Position numbers and translations under genes: made by a program. The notes beneath the pieces are model-generated. The model was not told where the DNA came from. It saw only the letters and a program-made list of their open reading frames with translations, and did no database searches. A stretch of DNA of 64,000 bases from Sorex araneus (taxonomy: Eukaryota; Chordata; Mammalia; Eulipotyphla; Soricidae), in the NCBI RefSeq assembly GCF_027595985.1, contig NC_073311.1, positions 27,369,892 to 27,433,891 on the forward strand, read 5' to 3'. Shown piece by piece: positions 1-11,262 of this stretch. Numbering within the stretch: the first letter of the stretch is position 1; each line of letters opens with the position of its first letter.

Positions 1-1490
1 ACAGCTCTAGTCCACTGGTCACCTCTGAATCGCATTACATGTCTGCCCATCTGATTTCTGTTGTCTTGGCAAATGAGACAGCATCCCTGATTCTTGATCA
101 TCGACAGAGGTCGGAATTCTGGATTCCTTCTCTCACTTGAATGAGACGTGATGCTCCTAGCATAGCTCTTTCAATTCCTCTTTGGGATACACAAATAGCG
201 TTCTCATCCTGTTTGCATAGCGCCCAGGTCTCTGAGGCATACGTTAGTGTAAGAAGAACGGTGGACTCAAAAAGATTTGCCTGGATCCGGAGGTCCTTTG
301 TCCTCTTAACCATTTCTTCAATGCTCTTAAAGGCTTTCCACGCTGCTCTCTTCCTCCTGCACAGTTCTGGCACCAATTCGTTCCTTAGTTGATTTCTCGA
401 CCCAGGTACACATAGCTGCTGCATTCAGAGATGTTCGTTCCATTGAGAGTAAATGGAGCGTTAGGTACTAGTTCGTTTTTCATGAGCATTGTCTTGTTGA
501 GCTTCAGCTGCAGTCTGACCTTACCACACTCGCGGTCAAAGTTGGCCGGCATTTGTGCTGCTTGGCTAATGTTTGGTGTTATGAGAACGATGTCATCAGC
601 GAAGCGGAGGTGGTGTAGTTGCTGACCATCTATCTTCACTCCCATTCCTTCCCATTCCAGTTGTCGCATGACATTCTCAAGGGTGGCACTGAAGAGTTTC
701 GGTGAAATGGTATCCCCCTGCAGATCCCCTCTCTTTACGTCAATGATCACTTCCTTGAAGAATGGTGAGATCCTGGTGGTGAATCCGTAATAGAGCTTGC
801 AGAGGATTTTGATGTACTGAGTTTGGCAAGGGCTTCAATGACCGCTTCAGTCTCAACAGAATCAAAGGCCTTCTTTAAGTCGATGAACGTTAGACAGAGT
901 GGCATCTTGAACTCTCGAGAAATTTCAATAAGCTTGGTCAGTGTGTGGATATGGTCGATCGTGTTGAATCTTTTTTGGAACCTGGCTTGCTCGCATGGTT
1001 GTCTTTTATCTAGTGTTCTGCTTATTCTATTCAGGATGACATGAGTGAACAACTTGTAGATGAAGGACAACAGTCAGATTGAGCGATGGTTACCGATGTC
1101 GTGGATGTCTCCCTTCTTGTACAACAGAACGGTCCTACAGGTTTTCGACTGAGACAGAACCTTGCATTCAGACAGGTGGCATGTGAAGAGCTGAGCCAGG
1201 GTATGACGAGTACTGGCGGCAGATTGTTCAGGTGTTCAGGTCTGACCTTGTCTGGACTGGGTGCTGTACACATCTTTACCGACAAAATGGTGTGTCGGAT
1301 TTTGGAAGGAGGACGTTAGGAACGATATATCCATTCTGTGGAATTTGGTATGTGGGCAGGTGGACGTGGCTATCAAAGAGATCCAAGTAAAAGTCGTGAA
1401 TAATCCTCTCCATTGCCCTTCTGGAAGATGTGATAGATCCATCAGGATGTCAGAGGACAGTCATTTTGGTCTTGTAGTTGGCGAAGGTCA
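1..1490 (-). mobile_element. RTE-clade LINE fragment, nematode-like reverse transcriptase, 5'-truncated and frameshifted
   Basis: Minus-strand frames at about 1031-1285, 747-1070, 385-750 and 98-424 join into one degraded reverse-transcriptase region. Visible landmarks, in protein order: a P-D-K-V-R-P-E-H-L segment (near 1250), the motif A region F-I-D-L-K-K-A-F-D (near 880), Q-G-D-T-I-S-P-K-L-F (near 715) and the catalytic R-F-A-D-D-I-V-L-I (near 600). C-terminal to these come N-G-T-N-I-S-E-C and L-T-Y-A-S-E-T-W. Frameshifts near 1060, 820 (small deletion) and 410, plus stops, make it dead. Similarity ends near 1490 on the 5' side, so the endonuclease is missing. The 3' end runs off the left edge of the window. 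The motif wording matches RTE elements of hookworm-like nematodes as I know them and differs from mammalian BovB. Clade call is strong; nematode affinity rests on recognition. Confidence 0.88.
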
Positions 1491-1619
1491 AAAATTAGTT
1501 AAAATAATAAAAAAGCATAAAAATATATTTTATTTCTACCAGAATATTAAAACTGTTATGGAGCTTTGTATAAAGTCTGTGGTTACTTATGACTTCTAGT
1601 AAATAGTAAAATACAGAAA

Positions 1620-1790
1620 TGAGACTGTAAGGCATCAGAGTGAGAGCACAGAGGCTAGGATATCACCAGGGTTCAGTCCCCAGTATCCCATATGGTCTTT
1701 TGCTTCCCTCCATAAATGATCCCTGAGTGCAGAACCAAAAGTAAGCCTCGAGCACCACCAGTTATGGTTCATAAACAAAACAAACAGAAA
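1620..1790 (+). repeat. SOR-type SINE, old copy
   Basis: Diverged tRNA-like head (gagagcacagaggctagg) followed by the body landmarks cagtatcccatatggtc and gatccctgagtgcagaacc, then an A-rich tail. Same order as the cleaner copies at 20.5 and 48.6 kb. Confidence 0.8.
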
Positions 1791-1836
1791 AATTTAAAAA
1801 ACCCACAAACATTCAGATATTTGAACACCTTGATGG

Positions 1837-2078
1837 CCTCTCAGTATCTGCATTGCAAATCATAAAGCTTAAAAGTAGAGAGAAAGAAGGAAATTGTCTG
1901 TCATAGGCAGGGGATAGGGTCAGGTGTGACTAGCGGGAGGGATACTGTGGACATTGCTGGTGGAAAAATGTACAGTGTTGGAGGGATGAATGTTCGATCA
2001 TTTTATGACTGAAACTCAATCATAAAAGCTTTGTAACTGTATCTCAAGATGATTCAATAGAAAACAAAAAATAAAAAA
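1837..2078 (+). mobile_element. L1 3' end fragment
   Basis: L1 3' UTR in sense orientation. It shows the gggagggatactgtggacattg and ggagggatgaatgttcgatc segments, then tttgtaactgtatctcaag and gattcaatagaaaa, before an A-rich tail. It is the reverse complement of the 3' ends at 8.36, 34.2 and 53.4 kb. No coding part survives. Confidence 0.8.
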
Positions 2079-2564
2079 AGAATGAAAAAAACAAATTTGC
2101 TTAACACCATCTCATTAATTATCTACTATATAATATTCCCTTTATTTATTTTCTAACCTTGCTTTAAAATTTGTATCCATATCTATTCTGTTATATAAAG
2201 TATTAGAAATATATTATGAAATCTAGCTAAAAATCTACATATTTCAGACCTCAGTTTCATGAAATGTGTTTTTCTAGTAGATTTAATAAAAATTTTCATG
2301 GTTTTATTGTTAATTATGAACATATTTATTCCAAAAATACACTCAGAAATTTAGCATTTATGGTATGTCTTTAAACAAAATTATAGCATGCTTCAGAACA
2401 TAAGAACTACCTGGGCAAAGTAAACTTTCAAAATTATCACTTGTCCAATTTTTTTTTATTTTATAGACATTATAATCATATTCAATACTGCTAAATATCA
2501 TGAACATATCTAATATATGAGTGATATTTATTGTACTTGTGATACTTTTTATAATATATAATGT
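2079..2564. other. AT-rich single-copy DNA
   Basis: AT-rich sequence with many stops in all frames. I recognise no repeat, gene or RNA here. Confidence 0.5.
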
Positions 2565-2790
2565 AGCACTGTTGCACTGTCATCCTATTGCTCATCGATT
2601 TGCTCGAGCGAGCACTAGTAATGTGACCACATTTGGTGATGCTCAGGATTTACTCCCGACTCTACACTGGGGTTCACTCCTGATAAGCCTCAGGGATCAT
2701 ATGTGATGCCTGGACCGAAAACAGGTTAACTGAACACAGGGCGAGGACCCTACATGCTGTAATTTCTATCCAGCCCCTATGTTCGCATTT
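2565..2790 (-). repeat. Chimeric SINE: SOR head and body joined to an RTE-type tail
   Basis: Read on the minus strand, a full SOR-type head and body (about 2790-2628; complement shows ctatccagcccc at the head and agggatcatatgtgatg in the body) runs directly into the 3' tail typical of the second SINE family. The complement of that tail contains catcctattgctcatcgatttgctcgag in pieces at 2580-2608. No A-rich tail separates the two parts. This could be a template-switch product or a SOR copy inserted at the edge of an older tail. Confidence 0.65.
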
Positions 2791-3292
2791 TCTAAGCTTT
2801 CTTTTTTGCATGCCAAACTTGTCATAATAATCAGAGTTGATGATACCTATGTCCAAACTCGGGCCTTATATGCCATCAGTCTGTTTTCTTTAAATTCTCT
2901 AATAACCTGTATGTATAAGTGTGAGAAAAAAACTACTTAGATATATCTTAAGAAATTGTATATAAATAATGCTCTAGTTTTTCATATAATAGGCCGTTGA
3001 AAATCAGTATCTCTATCCTAGTATCGAGCATAATACTTAAGGTGGAGTGATGCATATTATGTGTTTGTAGAATAGTTATAAGGCCTGAATGACTTTAAAT
3101 TACTAATTTCCCATATTCTGATATGTGGCTCTTTTAATTTTTTTCTTACAACTCTTACTATTTCTAGTACTTCTTAATTTGAGATTGGGGAATGTCTTCA
3201 TCTTTCATGCCATAGACATGCTTGATATGCTAAAAACCTGGAAAAAATCAGAGATGATATATACAGGTACAATCTGTTTTTTATTTTATTTT
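2791..3292. other. Unassigned AT-rich DNA
   Basis: No gene or recognisable repeat. Short open frames are not supported by codon bias, start context or similarity I can recognise. Confidence 0.45.
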
Positions 3293-3462
3293 CATTTTTT
3301 TTGGCCACACTAGAAGATACTCTAGGATAACTCCTGACTCTACACTTGGAAATTACTCCTGATGGTGTGTGGAGGAATATATGGAAAATCAAGGGCTTAA
3401 CCCAGATTGACCACATGCAAGGCAAACACCCTACTGGCTGTATTGGCCTTATGGTTTTGTTG
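3293..3462 (-). repeat. SOR-type SINE
   Basis: Complement begins with a T-rich tract and ggccacac, then ggataactcctgactctacac (body) and caaggcaaacaccctac (head). Diverged; A and B boxes are mutated. Confidence 0.75.
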
Positions 3463-4009
3463 ACATTAGACATTCTGTAAGAATTCTCTTTATACTAACC
3501 TTGAATGCTGCAAATATGTACCTGAGAGTACATTACACTGTCATTACAAAGGGCTTTCTAATTTGCCGATTTTTAGGGAAAGAGCAAGAATTCTAAGCTT
3601 TGCTTTCAACATAAATGATGCTTGTTGTTTTCATTTAACAGTAGTTTGGAAATCACTGATGTAACTTCACGGTCTTAAAGGAGCAGAATCAGAATCCAGA
3701 ATTGGTCTGCTTTTTTGCCTAATGTCACCTGTGTTTTAGAAATGTTATTCCATGTTCCAAACTAAAGGAGCAGACTTCCTTTGATATGCATAAATCCTAA
3801 CCTCAGAGAAAGATTGTGGCTAGCCATCCTGGCCTGGTCTGGCCCAACTACTGAACCTGGACACGAAAAGGACAGGCAGGCTTGGAGTTCAGAACTCTGC
3901 ATTGAACTCAGGAGGTCGATTCTACTCCACAGATATGCATGAATCCTGCCCGTGTTGTGCATTTCTTCACCTTTCCATAATTCACTGTAAACATCCTAAC
4001 TGTAAGGTT
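3463..4009. other. Unassigned, possibly L1 5' region in the second half
   Basis: The first half is unassigned. From about 3780 the base composition changes, and a 15-base motif gatatgca(t/g)aaatcc-like recurs at 3782 and 3931, just ahead of the L1 ORF1 remnant. It may be L1 5' UTR, but I cannot prove that. Confidence 0.3.
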
Positions 4010-4768
4010 GCCAACCACACAACAAAACACAAGAACCAAGTCTAAACCGCAAAGGTCACAATGGTAAGTCAATGCAGAAACCCACCAGGGTTAGTGAGTG
4101 AAGACACCAGTCCAGATACCCAATCAGTAGTAATATACAACCTCTCTGATAAAGAATTTAGAATGGATTTGTTGAGGGTGCATGAGGAGCTCAAAAAAAA
4201 AAAAAAAGGAATGTACCACCAATGAAATACAAGAATGTATAAAAACAAAAATGAGAAAAATTTCAAACAAAAACACAACCAGAAGTGACAGGTCTGAAAA
4301 GCCCGGGAGGTGAAATGAAAACTCACTGGAAAGCCTCAGCAGGATAGTAATAGCTGCTGGAGACAGAATCAGAGAGCTCCAAGATGAGCTGCAGAAAATC
4401 TCCAGATAAGAGCAAAAGATGGAGAAGAGGTTCAAAATAAACCAACAGATGACAATAAAACTTTGGAATGAATTTAAGAGGAACAACATAAGAATCATTG
4501 GGGCATAAGAGGGGCAGGAAGCAAACTCTGGCGATGAAGCAACCGTCAAAGCCATCATTGCTGAGAAGGTCCCAGAGCTGAAGAGTTCATGCACGCAGAT
4601 CCGGGTGGTCCAAAGGGTACCAGCTAAAAGAAATCCGAATAAAAATACTCTAAGACACATCCTAATCAGGATGATGAAAACCATAGATAGAGATAGAATA
4701 CTGATAGCAGCAAGATCAGAGAAGGAAATTACAAAGAAGAGTCCAAGATTTGAAGCTGATTTATCAGT
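4010..4768 (+). pseudogene. L1 ORF1 remnant (RNA-binding chaperone of L1), degraded
   Basis: Parallel to the better ORF1 copy at 44.2-45.1 kb. It shows the tctctgataaagaattta segment near 4141, the conserved I-G region near 4495 and the C-terminal block R-V-P-A-K-R-N-P-N at about 4611, followed by I-L-I-A-A-R-S-E-K-E-I-T near 4695 and F-E-A-D-L-S near 4750. ORF1p binds L1 RNA as a trimer and helps target-primed reverse transcription. An oligo(A) run at about 4193-4206, in-frame stops and a missing coiled-coil frame show it is non-functional. Similarity stops after the ADLS codons; there is no ORF2. Confidence 0.8.
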
Positions 4769-5302
4769 CTACTGGCTGTATAGTCACTCTAGCTCTGATA
4801 ATCTGGTTTTAAGCATGCCTATCCTAATAGCACTGAAATTTTTTTCAAATAATTATAGCTTATTTTACTTAGATTCTCTAAACAAGAAAAATAGCAGAAT
4901 TAAAAAAATGTTGGAAGAGTCCCTCACATTTTCATAGTATGTTCCTATTCAAATTATTTAAATTTATGATGAAATGAATAAAAAGAACATATTTCATGAA
5001 ATTCAACATAAAATTGCTTGTTCAGGCTTGGTTTATCTAACAAGAGATTGAGCGTATTTATTTTTGAATCATCAATTTCAATGACATATAGTAGGATTAG
5101 ATATTTAAGACATCTACAGACAAATTTAAATAATGCATTATAAATATCAGTGATGAATATATTTCTACCTAAAAATTTTAACTTGTTTACATCAACATAG
5201 AATTTTAGGATTTTAGTTTCAATATTATATGACTCTAAAATGGTATACTGATAACTCTTTTTCCTAAATTCAAGAGTTATCATCTTAGAATTTTATTTTA
5301 TT
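4769..5302. other. Unassigned AT-rich DNA
   Basis: A minus-strand open frame of about 109 codons lies at 4954-5283, but it is lysine, isoleucine and leucine rich, matches nothing I know and looks like chance in AT-rich DNA. Confidence 0.4.
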
Positions 5303-5556
5303 TAGCACAGCAGGTAGGGCGTTTGCCTTGCACGTGGCCAACCCAGGTTTTATTCCTTCATCCCTCTCAGAGAGCCCAGCAAGCTACTGAGAGTATCTCA
5401 CCCACACGGCAGAGCTTGGCAAGATACCTGTGGCATATTCAGTATGCCAAAAGCAGTAACAATTGAGTCTCCCAATGGAGACAGTACTGGTGCCTGCTCG
5501 AGCAAATCAATGAGCAATGGGATGAAAGTGATACAGTGATACAGTGATATTTGCTT
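5303..5556 (+). repeat. RTE-tailed SINE (second shrew SINE family), near full length
   Basis: Has the same tRNA-like head as SOR (agcacagcaggtagggcg, 5306 on), but after box B the body is cctct(c)agagagcccagcaagc, gtggcatattcagtatgcc and cccaatggagacagtactgg. It ends with ctcgagcaaatcaatgagca and an 8-base (CAGTGATA)-like repeat instead of poly(A). Confidence 0.85.
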
Positions 5557-5710
5557 GTTTAGGAAATGATCTTAGTGTGCCTTGTTTAAGAATAGCATCT
5601 GCCCTCAGTATTATTACTCAGGCCCCCCAAATTTTCTGAATAAAAAAGTCTAGTAAATGCATAATTATGATGTCAATAGAAATTTGTATGTGAGTAACCA
5701 TTGGAAGTTT

Positions 5711-5935
5711 TTTTTTTTTTTACTTGCCACTTTATCTAGACACCATGGTCTACAAAGTTGTTCATGGTGATCTGTTTCAGGCACTTGAAATTCCAACACC
5801 AATCCCACCACCACTGTCACCTTCCCGCTGTCATTGTCTCTATTTTCCCAACCGTCCCTCCAGCCTGCTCCTGTAGCAGGCGGACAATAATTTATTTTAT
5901 ATTGCTTGTTACTACTAAATGGCTAATGGGATAAT
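5711..5935 (-). mobile_element. L1 3' end, older subfamily
   Basis: Starts with a T-run (reverse poly(A)), then accatggtctacaaagttg, caggcacttgaaattcc and aacaccaatcccaccacc, the complement of an older L1 3' UTR. The same motif order is seen at 20.2, 22.0, 27.6 and 41.5 kb. Confidence 0.75.
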
Positions 5936-6719
5936 AAAAACTTACTTGCGTAAAAGAAATTTTGTGAAAATTGTTTCTCAACACTGAGATATTAGGTCCT
6001 TGTCTGAAGGCTTACTAAGCAATTGTTGCAAGTTACACCTTCTATGTTATTGCTTTTGTTAGTTAAAATTAGTTGCTATCTACATTACATTACCATCAAA
6101 TATAGTGTGCTCCTACTGGGGTGCTAGTAGGAGTAGGCTGTTAGTTAGAGATGTCCCTCCAGAAAGTCTAGAATATTAAACTAAATAATTAATGTTTAAT
6201 TAAATATTAATACTTAATATTTTACTAGGCAGTTGGACAGGAGGCATAGTGACAGGTGTTGGAGTTTGTTGCTGGAGCTTTGATATGGTGGGAACTTGGC
6301 TTTCCCCCATCCTGAAATAGCCCTGGAGGTCTCAACTAGATTTAGGTATCTGAGAAATTTTTATGGCTAGTTGATCTCTTTTGAGAATTAATCATAAGTC
6401 TCTGGTACAAGGCCAGTAGATGAGCCTAAACGGCGGCAGTGGTGGGACATGGGCCAGAGTCTATTTGTTTTTTTATAACATATTTGAGTGGTTGGGGCAT
6501 AGGGTAAAATGAAGGAATACTTAACAAGTCTGCTGAAGAGAAGCCAGATATTGTGAAGTGACTAACTGGGGGAAATGAACTTAAGTTATGTCTTGTGAAC
6601 CAGTAAGAAGATATTAAATTTTTTCAAGCATAGACTAACAGTACAGTAGATTTCGTTATTTTTTAAAATTTATTGTACAGTTAAAATTGATGTCTCTGGG
6701 TTCCTTGTGTATGACTCCT
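5936..6719. other. Unassigned DNA
   Basis: No gene recognised. Moderately AT-rich, with no obvious repeat and no long frame. Confidence 0.45.
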
Positions 6720-6811
6720 ATTTCTCTCTGTCTCTGTCTGTCTCTGTCTTTGTCTCTCCCCTCTCTCTCTGTCTCTCTGTCTCTCTGTCTCTCTGTCTCT
6801 CTGTCTCTCTG

Positions 6812-6853
<42 letters not shown>

Positions 6854-6872
6854 CCTCTTCTTCTCTCTCTCT
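6720..6872. repeat. (TCTG/TC)n compound microsatellite
   Basis: Alternating tctg and tctc units pass into pure (TC)n at about 6815-6850, then a degenerate CT-rich end. The long serine/leucine frames on the plus strand are only translations of this repeat. Confidence 0.97.
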
Positions 6873-7167
6873 CCTCCTGGATTACCACAAACTGGTCACC
6901 TCCAATATGGGATTATCTAGCCTTGTCCCTATGCTGTTCTTGCCTTCAGTTTTTGTTTTATGATCTAGAATTTGTCTATCTGGGAGAAACTCTTTTGCTC
7001 TTTTAAGCTCTGCCTGTCTTAATATCGGACCCCTGCCTGGTTCTGCCCTCTACATGTCTTGTTCCTGATTTTAGTAGATTTATTTTTAAGGGAAGTTTGG
7101 TATTAAAATGAGGCATGCTGGTATTGGAGTCAGGGGTATTGTAATAGTTTAAGAATAATAATGTGGA

Positions 7168-7335
7168 GCTGGAGTGATAGCACAGTGGGTAGGGCATTTG
7201 CCTTGCACGTGGACGACCCGCATTTGATTCCCAGCATGTAATATGGTCCTCTGAGCACCGCCAGGGGTAATTCCTGAGTGCAGAGCCAGGAATGACCCCT
7301 GTGCATCGGTGAGTATGACCCAAAAAGCAAAAGAA
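7168..7335 (+). repeat. SOR-type SINE
   Basis: Near-complete copy: ggagctggagtgatagcac head, box B region gcatttgattcc, body gagcaccgccaggggtaatt, and the end gtatgacccaaaaagcaaaag with an A-rich tail up to about 7395. Confidence 0.93.
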
Positions 7336-7610
7336 TTTTTTAAAAAGCAAAAAAATAAAAAAGCAAAACAATTTAAAGAGCAAGAAAAAAAAAGGTGGTA
7401 AAGTGTTATGTATGAATGCCTATCAGCAATCGTACTGTGAATCACATTGCAAAAGTGTCTTTAAAAAATTACCTCTCTATAAACTGACTTGTGGGTAGGA
7501 AGCAAAAGGTAGAGGGGCATTGGTGGATAGAAATGGACACTTGTGAAAGAATCAGTGTTGAAACGCTATAGCCTTAAACCCAACCTTGAATAAGTTCATA
7601 ATTTTAGGGT

Positions 7611-7757
7611 AACTCGGAGAGCCCAGCAAGCTATGGAGAGTATCTCGCCCTCATGGCAGAGCTAGCCATGGTGTATTCGATATGCCAAAAACAGTAACAA
7701 GTCTCACAATGGAGACGTTACTGGTGCCCTCTCGAGCAAATCAATGAGCAATGGGTA
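7611..7757 (+). repeat. RTE-tailed SINE, head missing
   Basis: Starts in the body (ctcggagagcccagcaagc) and runs through cgatatgccaaaaacag and tcacaatggagacgttact to gagcaaatcaatgagcaatgg. The tRNA-like head is absent and the terminal microsatellite is very short. Confidence 0.88.
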
Positions 7758-8145
7758 ACTAAAAGAGAAAAAAAAGGTTGATTCAAGAGATATAGATAAT
7801 TAATTTAATTTTGGTCAAGTTTCTGTGCTAAAGTTTAGACTTGTTAGGAAAAAAAGACACTGGTATTTAGAAAATTGAGTTTTAAAGGGTAAGTGCAAGA
7901 TGGCATTGGTTTGTATAATAAATGTGTTGACTTACTTTAAATCAGAAAGACCTGCCTAGGGAAGAGACAGGTAAGGGAGGTGACACTGGAAACAGGAGGA
8001 GTTAAACAGCAAACATTGCTGGAGACAGGGGACAAGGGAAAGAAAATCATTGGCTCAGGAATATGAAATATGATAGAAGTAAAAAAAAAGATTTTAAATT
8101 AAAAAATACGACAAAATTTTACATGTTTTAACTTTCAAAAGTGGT
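7758..8145. other. Unassigned DNA
   Basis: AT-rich sequence with A-runs near 7857 and 8082. I recognise nothing specific. Confidence 0.4.
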
Positions 8146-8330
8146 TAGAAGTAGAGGACCTGAAAGAATGCAGAGTTAAGGAGCTGACAATGAGCGGATG
8201 CTGGTCCAATCCCTGGCATGGCATATAGTACCTGGAACTTACCTGGGTTCCTGAGAGCAGAAATAGGAATAACCTCTGAACATTTGGGTGTAGCCCTAGT
8301 CCCACTGTGCCACAAAGAAACATTTTAAAG
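8146..8330 (+). repeat. Old SOR-like SINE
   Basis: Weak match in SOR order: aatccctggcatggcatat in place of the box B/body junction, ttcctgagagcagaaatagg and tgggtgtagccc near the 3' end. Confidence 0.5.
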
Positions 8331-8340
8331 GAAAGAGAAT

Positions 8341-8357
8341 TTGACAAGTAATTTATT
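8341..8357. repeat. Left target-site duplication of the L1 at 8358-10761
   Basis: ttgacaagtaatttatt recurs as ttgacaattaatttatt at 10762-10778, one mismatch in 17 bases. Confidence 0.8.
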
Positions 8358-10761
8358 TTTTTTTTAAATTTTATTGAATCACCATGAGATAGTTACAAGC
8401 TTTCATGTTTGGGTTACAATCTCACAATGATCAAACACCCATCCCTCCACCAGTGCACATTCCCCCCACCAATATCTCAGGTATACCACCCCTTTCCCAT
8501 CCTCCCCATGCCTCTTTGGCAGACAATATTCCCCATACTCTTTCTCTACTTTAGGGCATTATAGCTTGCAACACAGACATTGAGAGGTCAGCATGCTTGG
8601 TCCATCATCTACTTTCGGCATGCATCTCCCATCCCAACTGGTTCCTCCAGCCATCATTTTCTTAGTTATCCCTTCTCTATTCCATCTGCCTTCTCCCCTC
8701 CGCTCAAGAAGCAGTCTTCCAGCTATTGGGCAATCCCCCTGGCCCTTGTATCTACTGTCCTTGGGTGTCAGCCTCATGTGATGCTACCCTACACTCCACA
8801 AATGAGTGCAGTCCCTCTATGTCTGTCCCTCTCTTACTGATTCATTTCACTTAGCATGATACTCTCCATGTTTATCCATTTATAAACAAATTTCATGACT
8901 TCATCTCTCCTAACATCTGCATTGTATTCTATTATGTAGATGTACCTAAGTTTCTTTAACCAGTCATCTGTTTGAGGACACTCGGATTGTTTCCAGATTT
9001 TGGCTATTGTGAACAGTGCTACAATGAATATATAGGTACAGATGTCATTTCTACTGTGCTCTTTTGTGTCCTCGGAAGTGGTATTGCAGGGTCATATGGA
9101 AGCTCAATTTCTAGTTTTTGAAGGACTGTCCATATTGTTTTCCAGAATGGCTGGACCAGTCGGTATTCCCACCAACAGTGAAGGAGCGTCTCTTTTTCCA
9201 CACATCTACGCCAGCACTGGTTGCTTTTGTTCTTTTGAATGTGTGCCAGTCTCTGTGGTGGGACATGATATCTCATTGTTGTTTTGGTTTGCATCTCCCT
9301 GATGACTAGTGATGTGGAGCATTTTTTTCATGTGCCTTTTGGCCATTTGTATTTCTTTTTTAAGGAAACTTCCGCTCATTTCTTCTCCCCATTTTTTGAT
9401 GGGGTTGGAGGTTTTTTCTTATACTATTCTACAAGTGTCTTGTATATCCTGGATATTAATCCCTTATCAGATGGGTATTGGGTAAATATTCTTTCCATTC
9501 TGTGGGGTCGTTCTGTATTTTGGTCACTGTTCCTTTTGAAGTGCAGAAGCTTCTTAGTTTGATGTAGTCCCATTTGTTTATGTTTGCTTCCACTTGCATG
9601 GTATTGTTTCACCCTTAAAAATGCTTTTAGCTTCAAGGTCATGGAGATTTCTGCCTACATTTTCTTCTATGAACCTTATAGATTCATTTCTGATATTGAG
9701 GTATTTAATCCACTTTGATCTAACTTTTGTGCCTGGCATTAGACAGAGGTCAGAGTTCACTTTTTTTTTGCAGGTAGATATCCAGTTTTCCCAGCACCAC
9801 TTGTTGAAGGGGCTTTCCTTATTCTAACTTTGCATTTCTTGCTCTTTTGTCAAAGGTTAAGTGGCCATATATTTGCGAGTCTGTGACAGTATATTCAACT
9901 CTGTTCCACTGGTCTGCAGGTCTGTTTTTATCCCAATACCTGTTGTTTTAATAACTACTGCTTTATAGTAGAGTTTGAAGTTGGGGAAGGTGATGCCACC
10001 CATCTTCTTTTTTTCCAAACATTGCTTTCACTATTCGTGGCGGCTTATTGTTCCATATAAATTTCAGGAGTGTTTTGTCTATTTCTTTGAAATATGTCAT
10101 GGGTATCCTGATAGGTATTGCATTAAATTTGTATAGTGCTTTGGGCAGTATTGCCATTTTGATAATGTTAATTCTCCCTATCCATGAGCAGGGGATGTGT
10201 CTCCATTTCCTAGTGTTCTCCTTTATTTCTTGAAGTAGTGTTTTGTAATTTTTCCTTCACTTCTTTGGTTAAGCTGATTCCAATGTACTTGATTTTCTGA
10301 GGTACTATTGTGAATCAGATTGTTTTCGTAATGTCTCTTTCTTCTCTTTCATTATTTGTATATAAGAAAGCTATGGACTTTTCGGTTTTGATTTTGTAGC
10401 CTGCCACTTTGCTGTATTGACTTATTGTTTCTAGGAGCTTTTCTGTAGACTTTAGAGTTTTCCAAGTATAGTATCATATCATCTGCAAATAGTGATAACT
10501 TGATCTCTTCCTTTCCTATCTGTATTCCCTTGATATCTTTTTCTTGTCTAACAGCTATGGCCAGGAGTTCCAGTCCTATATTGAATAGGAGTGGCGAAAG
10601 TGAGCAACCTTGCCCTGTGCTCGATCTTAGAGGGAAGGCTTTTAGTTTTTCCCCATTGAGAATGATACTTGCTGTGGGCTTTTTGGCTTTGACTATATTG
10701 AAGAAAGTTCCTTCGATGTCCATTCTGCTGAGAGTTTTCATCATAAACGTGTGCTGAATCT
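8358..10761 (-). mobile_element. 5'-truncated L1, 2.4 kb, ORF2 3' half plus 3' UTR
   Basis: On the minus strand the element starts inside the ORF2 reverse transcriptase (about 10760, Q-H-T-F-M-M-K-T-L) and keeps the catalytic F-A-D-D-M-I-L-Y near 10480 and the thumb region (10157-9963). The C-terminal Cys-rich block (C-W-R-R-C, H-C-W-W-E-Y near 9190) has its last Cys changed to Tyr. The 3' UTR and A-tail follow (about 9010-8358). Several frameshifts and stops split the frame, so it is dead. Target-site duplications of 17 bases flank it. The 3' UTR belongs to the subfamily ending gtaactatctcatggtgat. Confidence 0.93.
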
Positions 10762-10778
10762 TTGACAATTAATTTATT

Positions 10779-11099
10779 ATTCTTTGTTCCTATTGTCAAC
10801 CTCTTTTTGATATATATACAACATATTTATATAAGAAATTTTGTTTTACTTATTTTTATTGCTTTATATTAATGAATATGTGTCTTTGACTAACATATTA
10901 ATGATCTACTGTAACATTTCAATATTATATTTTAATAAATACATTACTAAACCTTATCAATTTTTATTTTATTGAAAGGGATCCACCACATAATTTTTTT
11001 ACTCAAAGCAATTGAGTTATCCATGACTATTATAAATTAGAAAAGTCATGTTCGTTATTTTATAGCTTGTTAATCTGAGAGATATCAAATTTAACCTAT
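10779..11099. other. AT-rich single-copy DNA
   Basis: Very AT-rich. No gene or repeat recognised. Confidence 0.45.
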
Positions 11100-11262
11100 C
11101 TGAGGTCAGAGAGATAGTAAAGTGGGTAGAGCAGTTGCCTTGCACAAGTTGCCAGCACCTCACTTACGGTTCCCTATGTGCCACCTTGAGAAGAGAGCCA
11201 GGCATAAATCTGGAGTACCACCAGGGGTAGGCCATCCCCAAACAAATGACCAAAAAGTCTAC
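11100..11262 (+). repeat. Old SOR-like SINE
   Basis: gaggtcagagagatagtaa, gtgggtagagcagttgcc and ttgcacaag match the head; tctggagtaccaccagggg and ccccaaacaa match the 3' part. Confidence 0.65.

Noticed and set aside
4124-4684. Minus-strand open frame of 186 codons, hydrophobic
   Set aside because: It is antisense to an L1 ORF1 remnant; the sense strand explains the sequence.
6687-7006. Serine/leucine-rich frames
   Set aside because: Frames of the (TCTG)n/(TC)n microsatellite.
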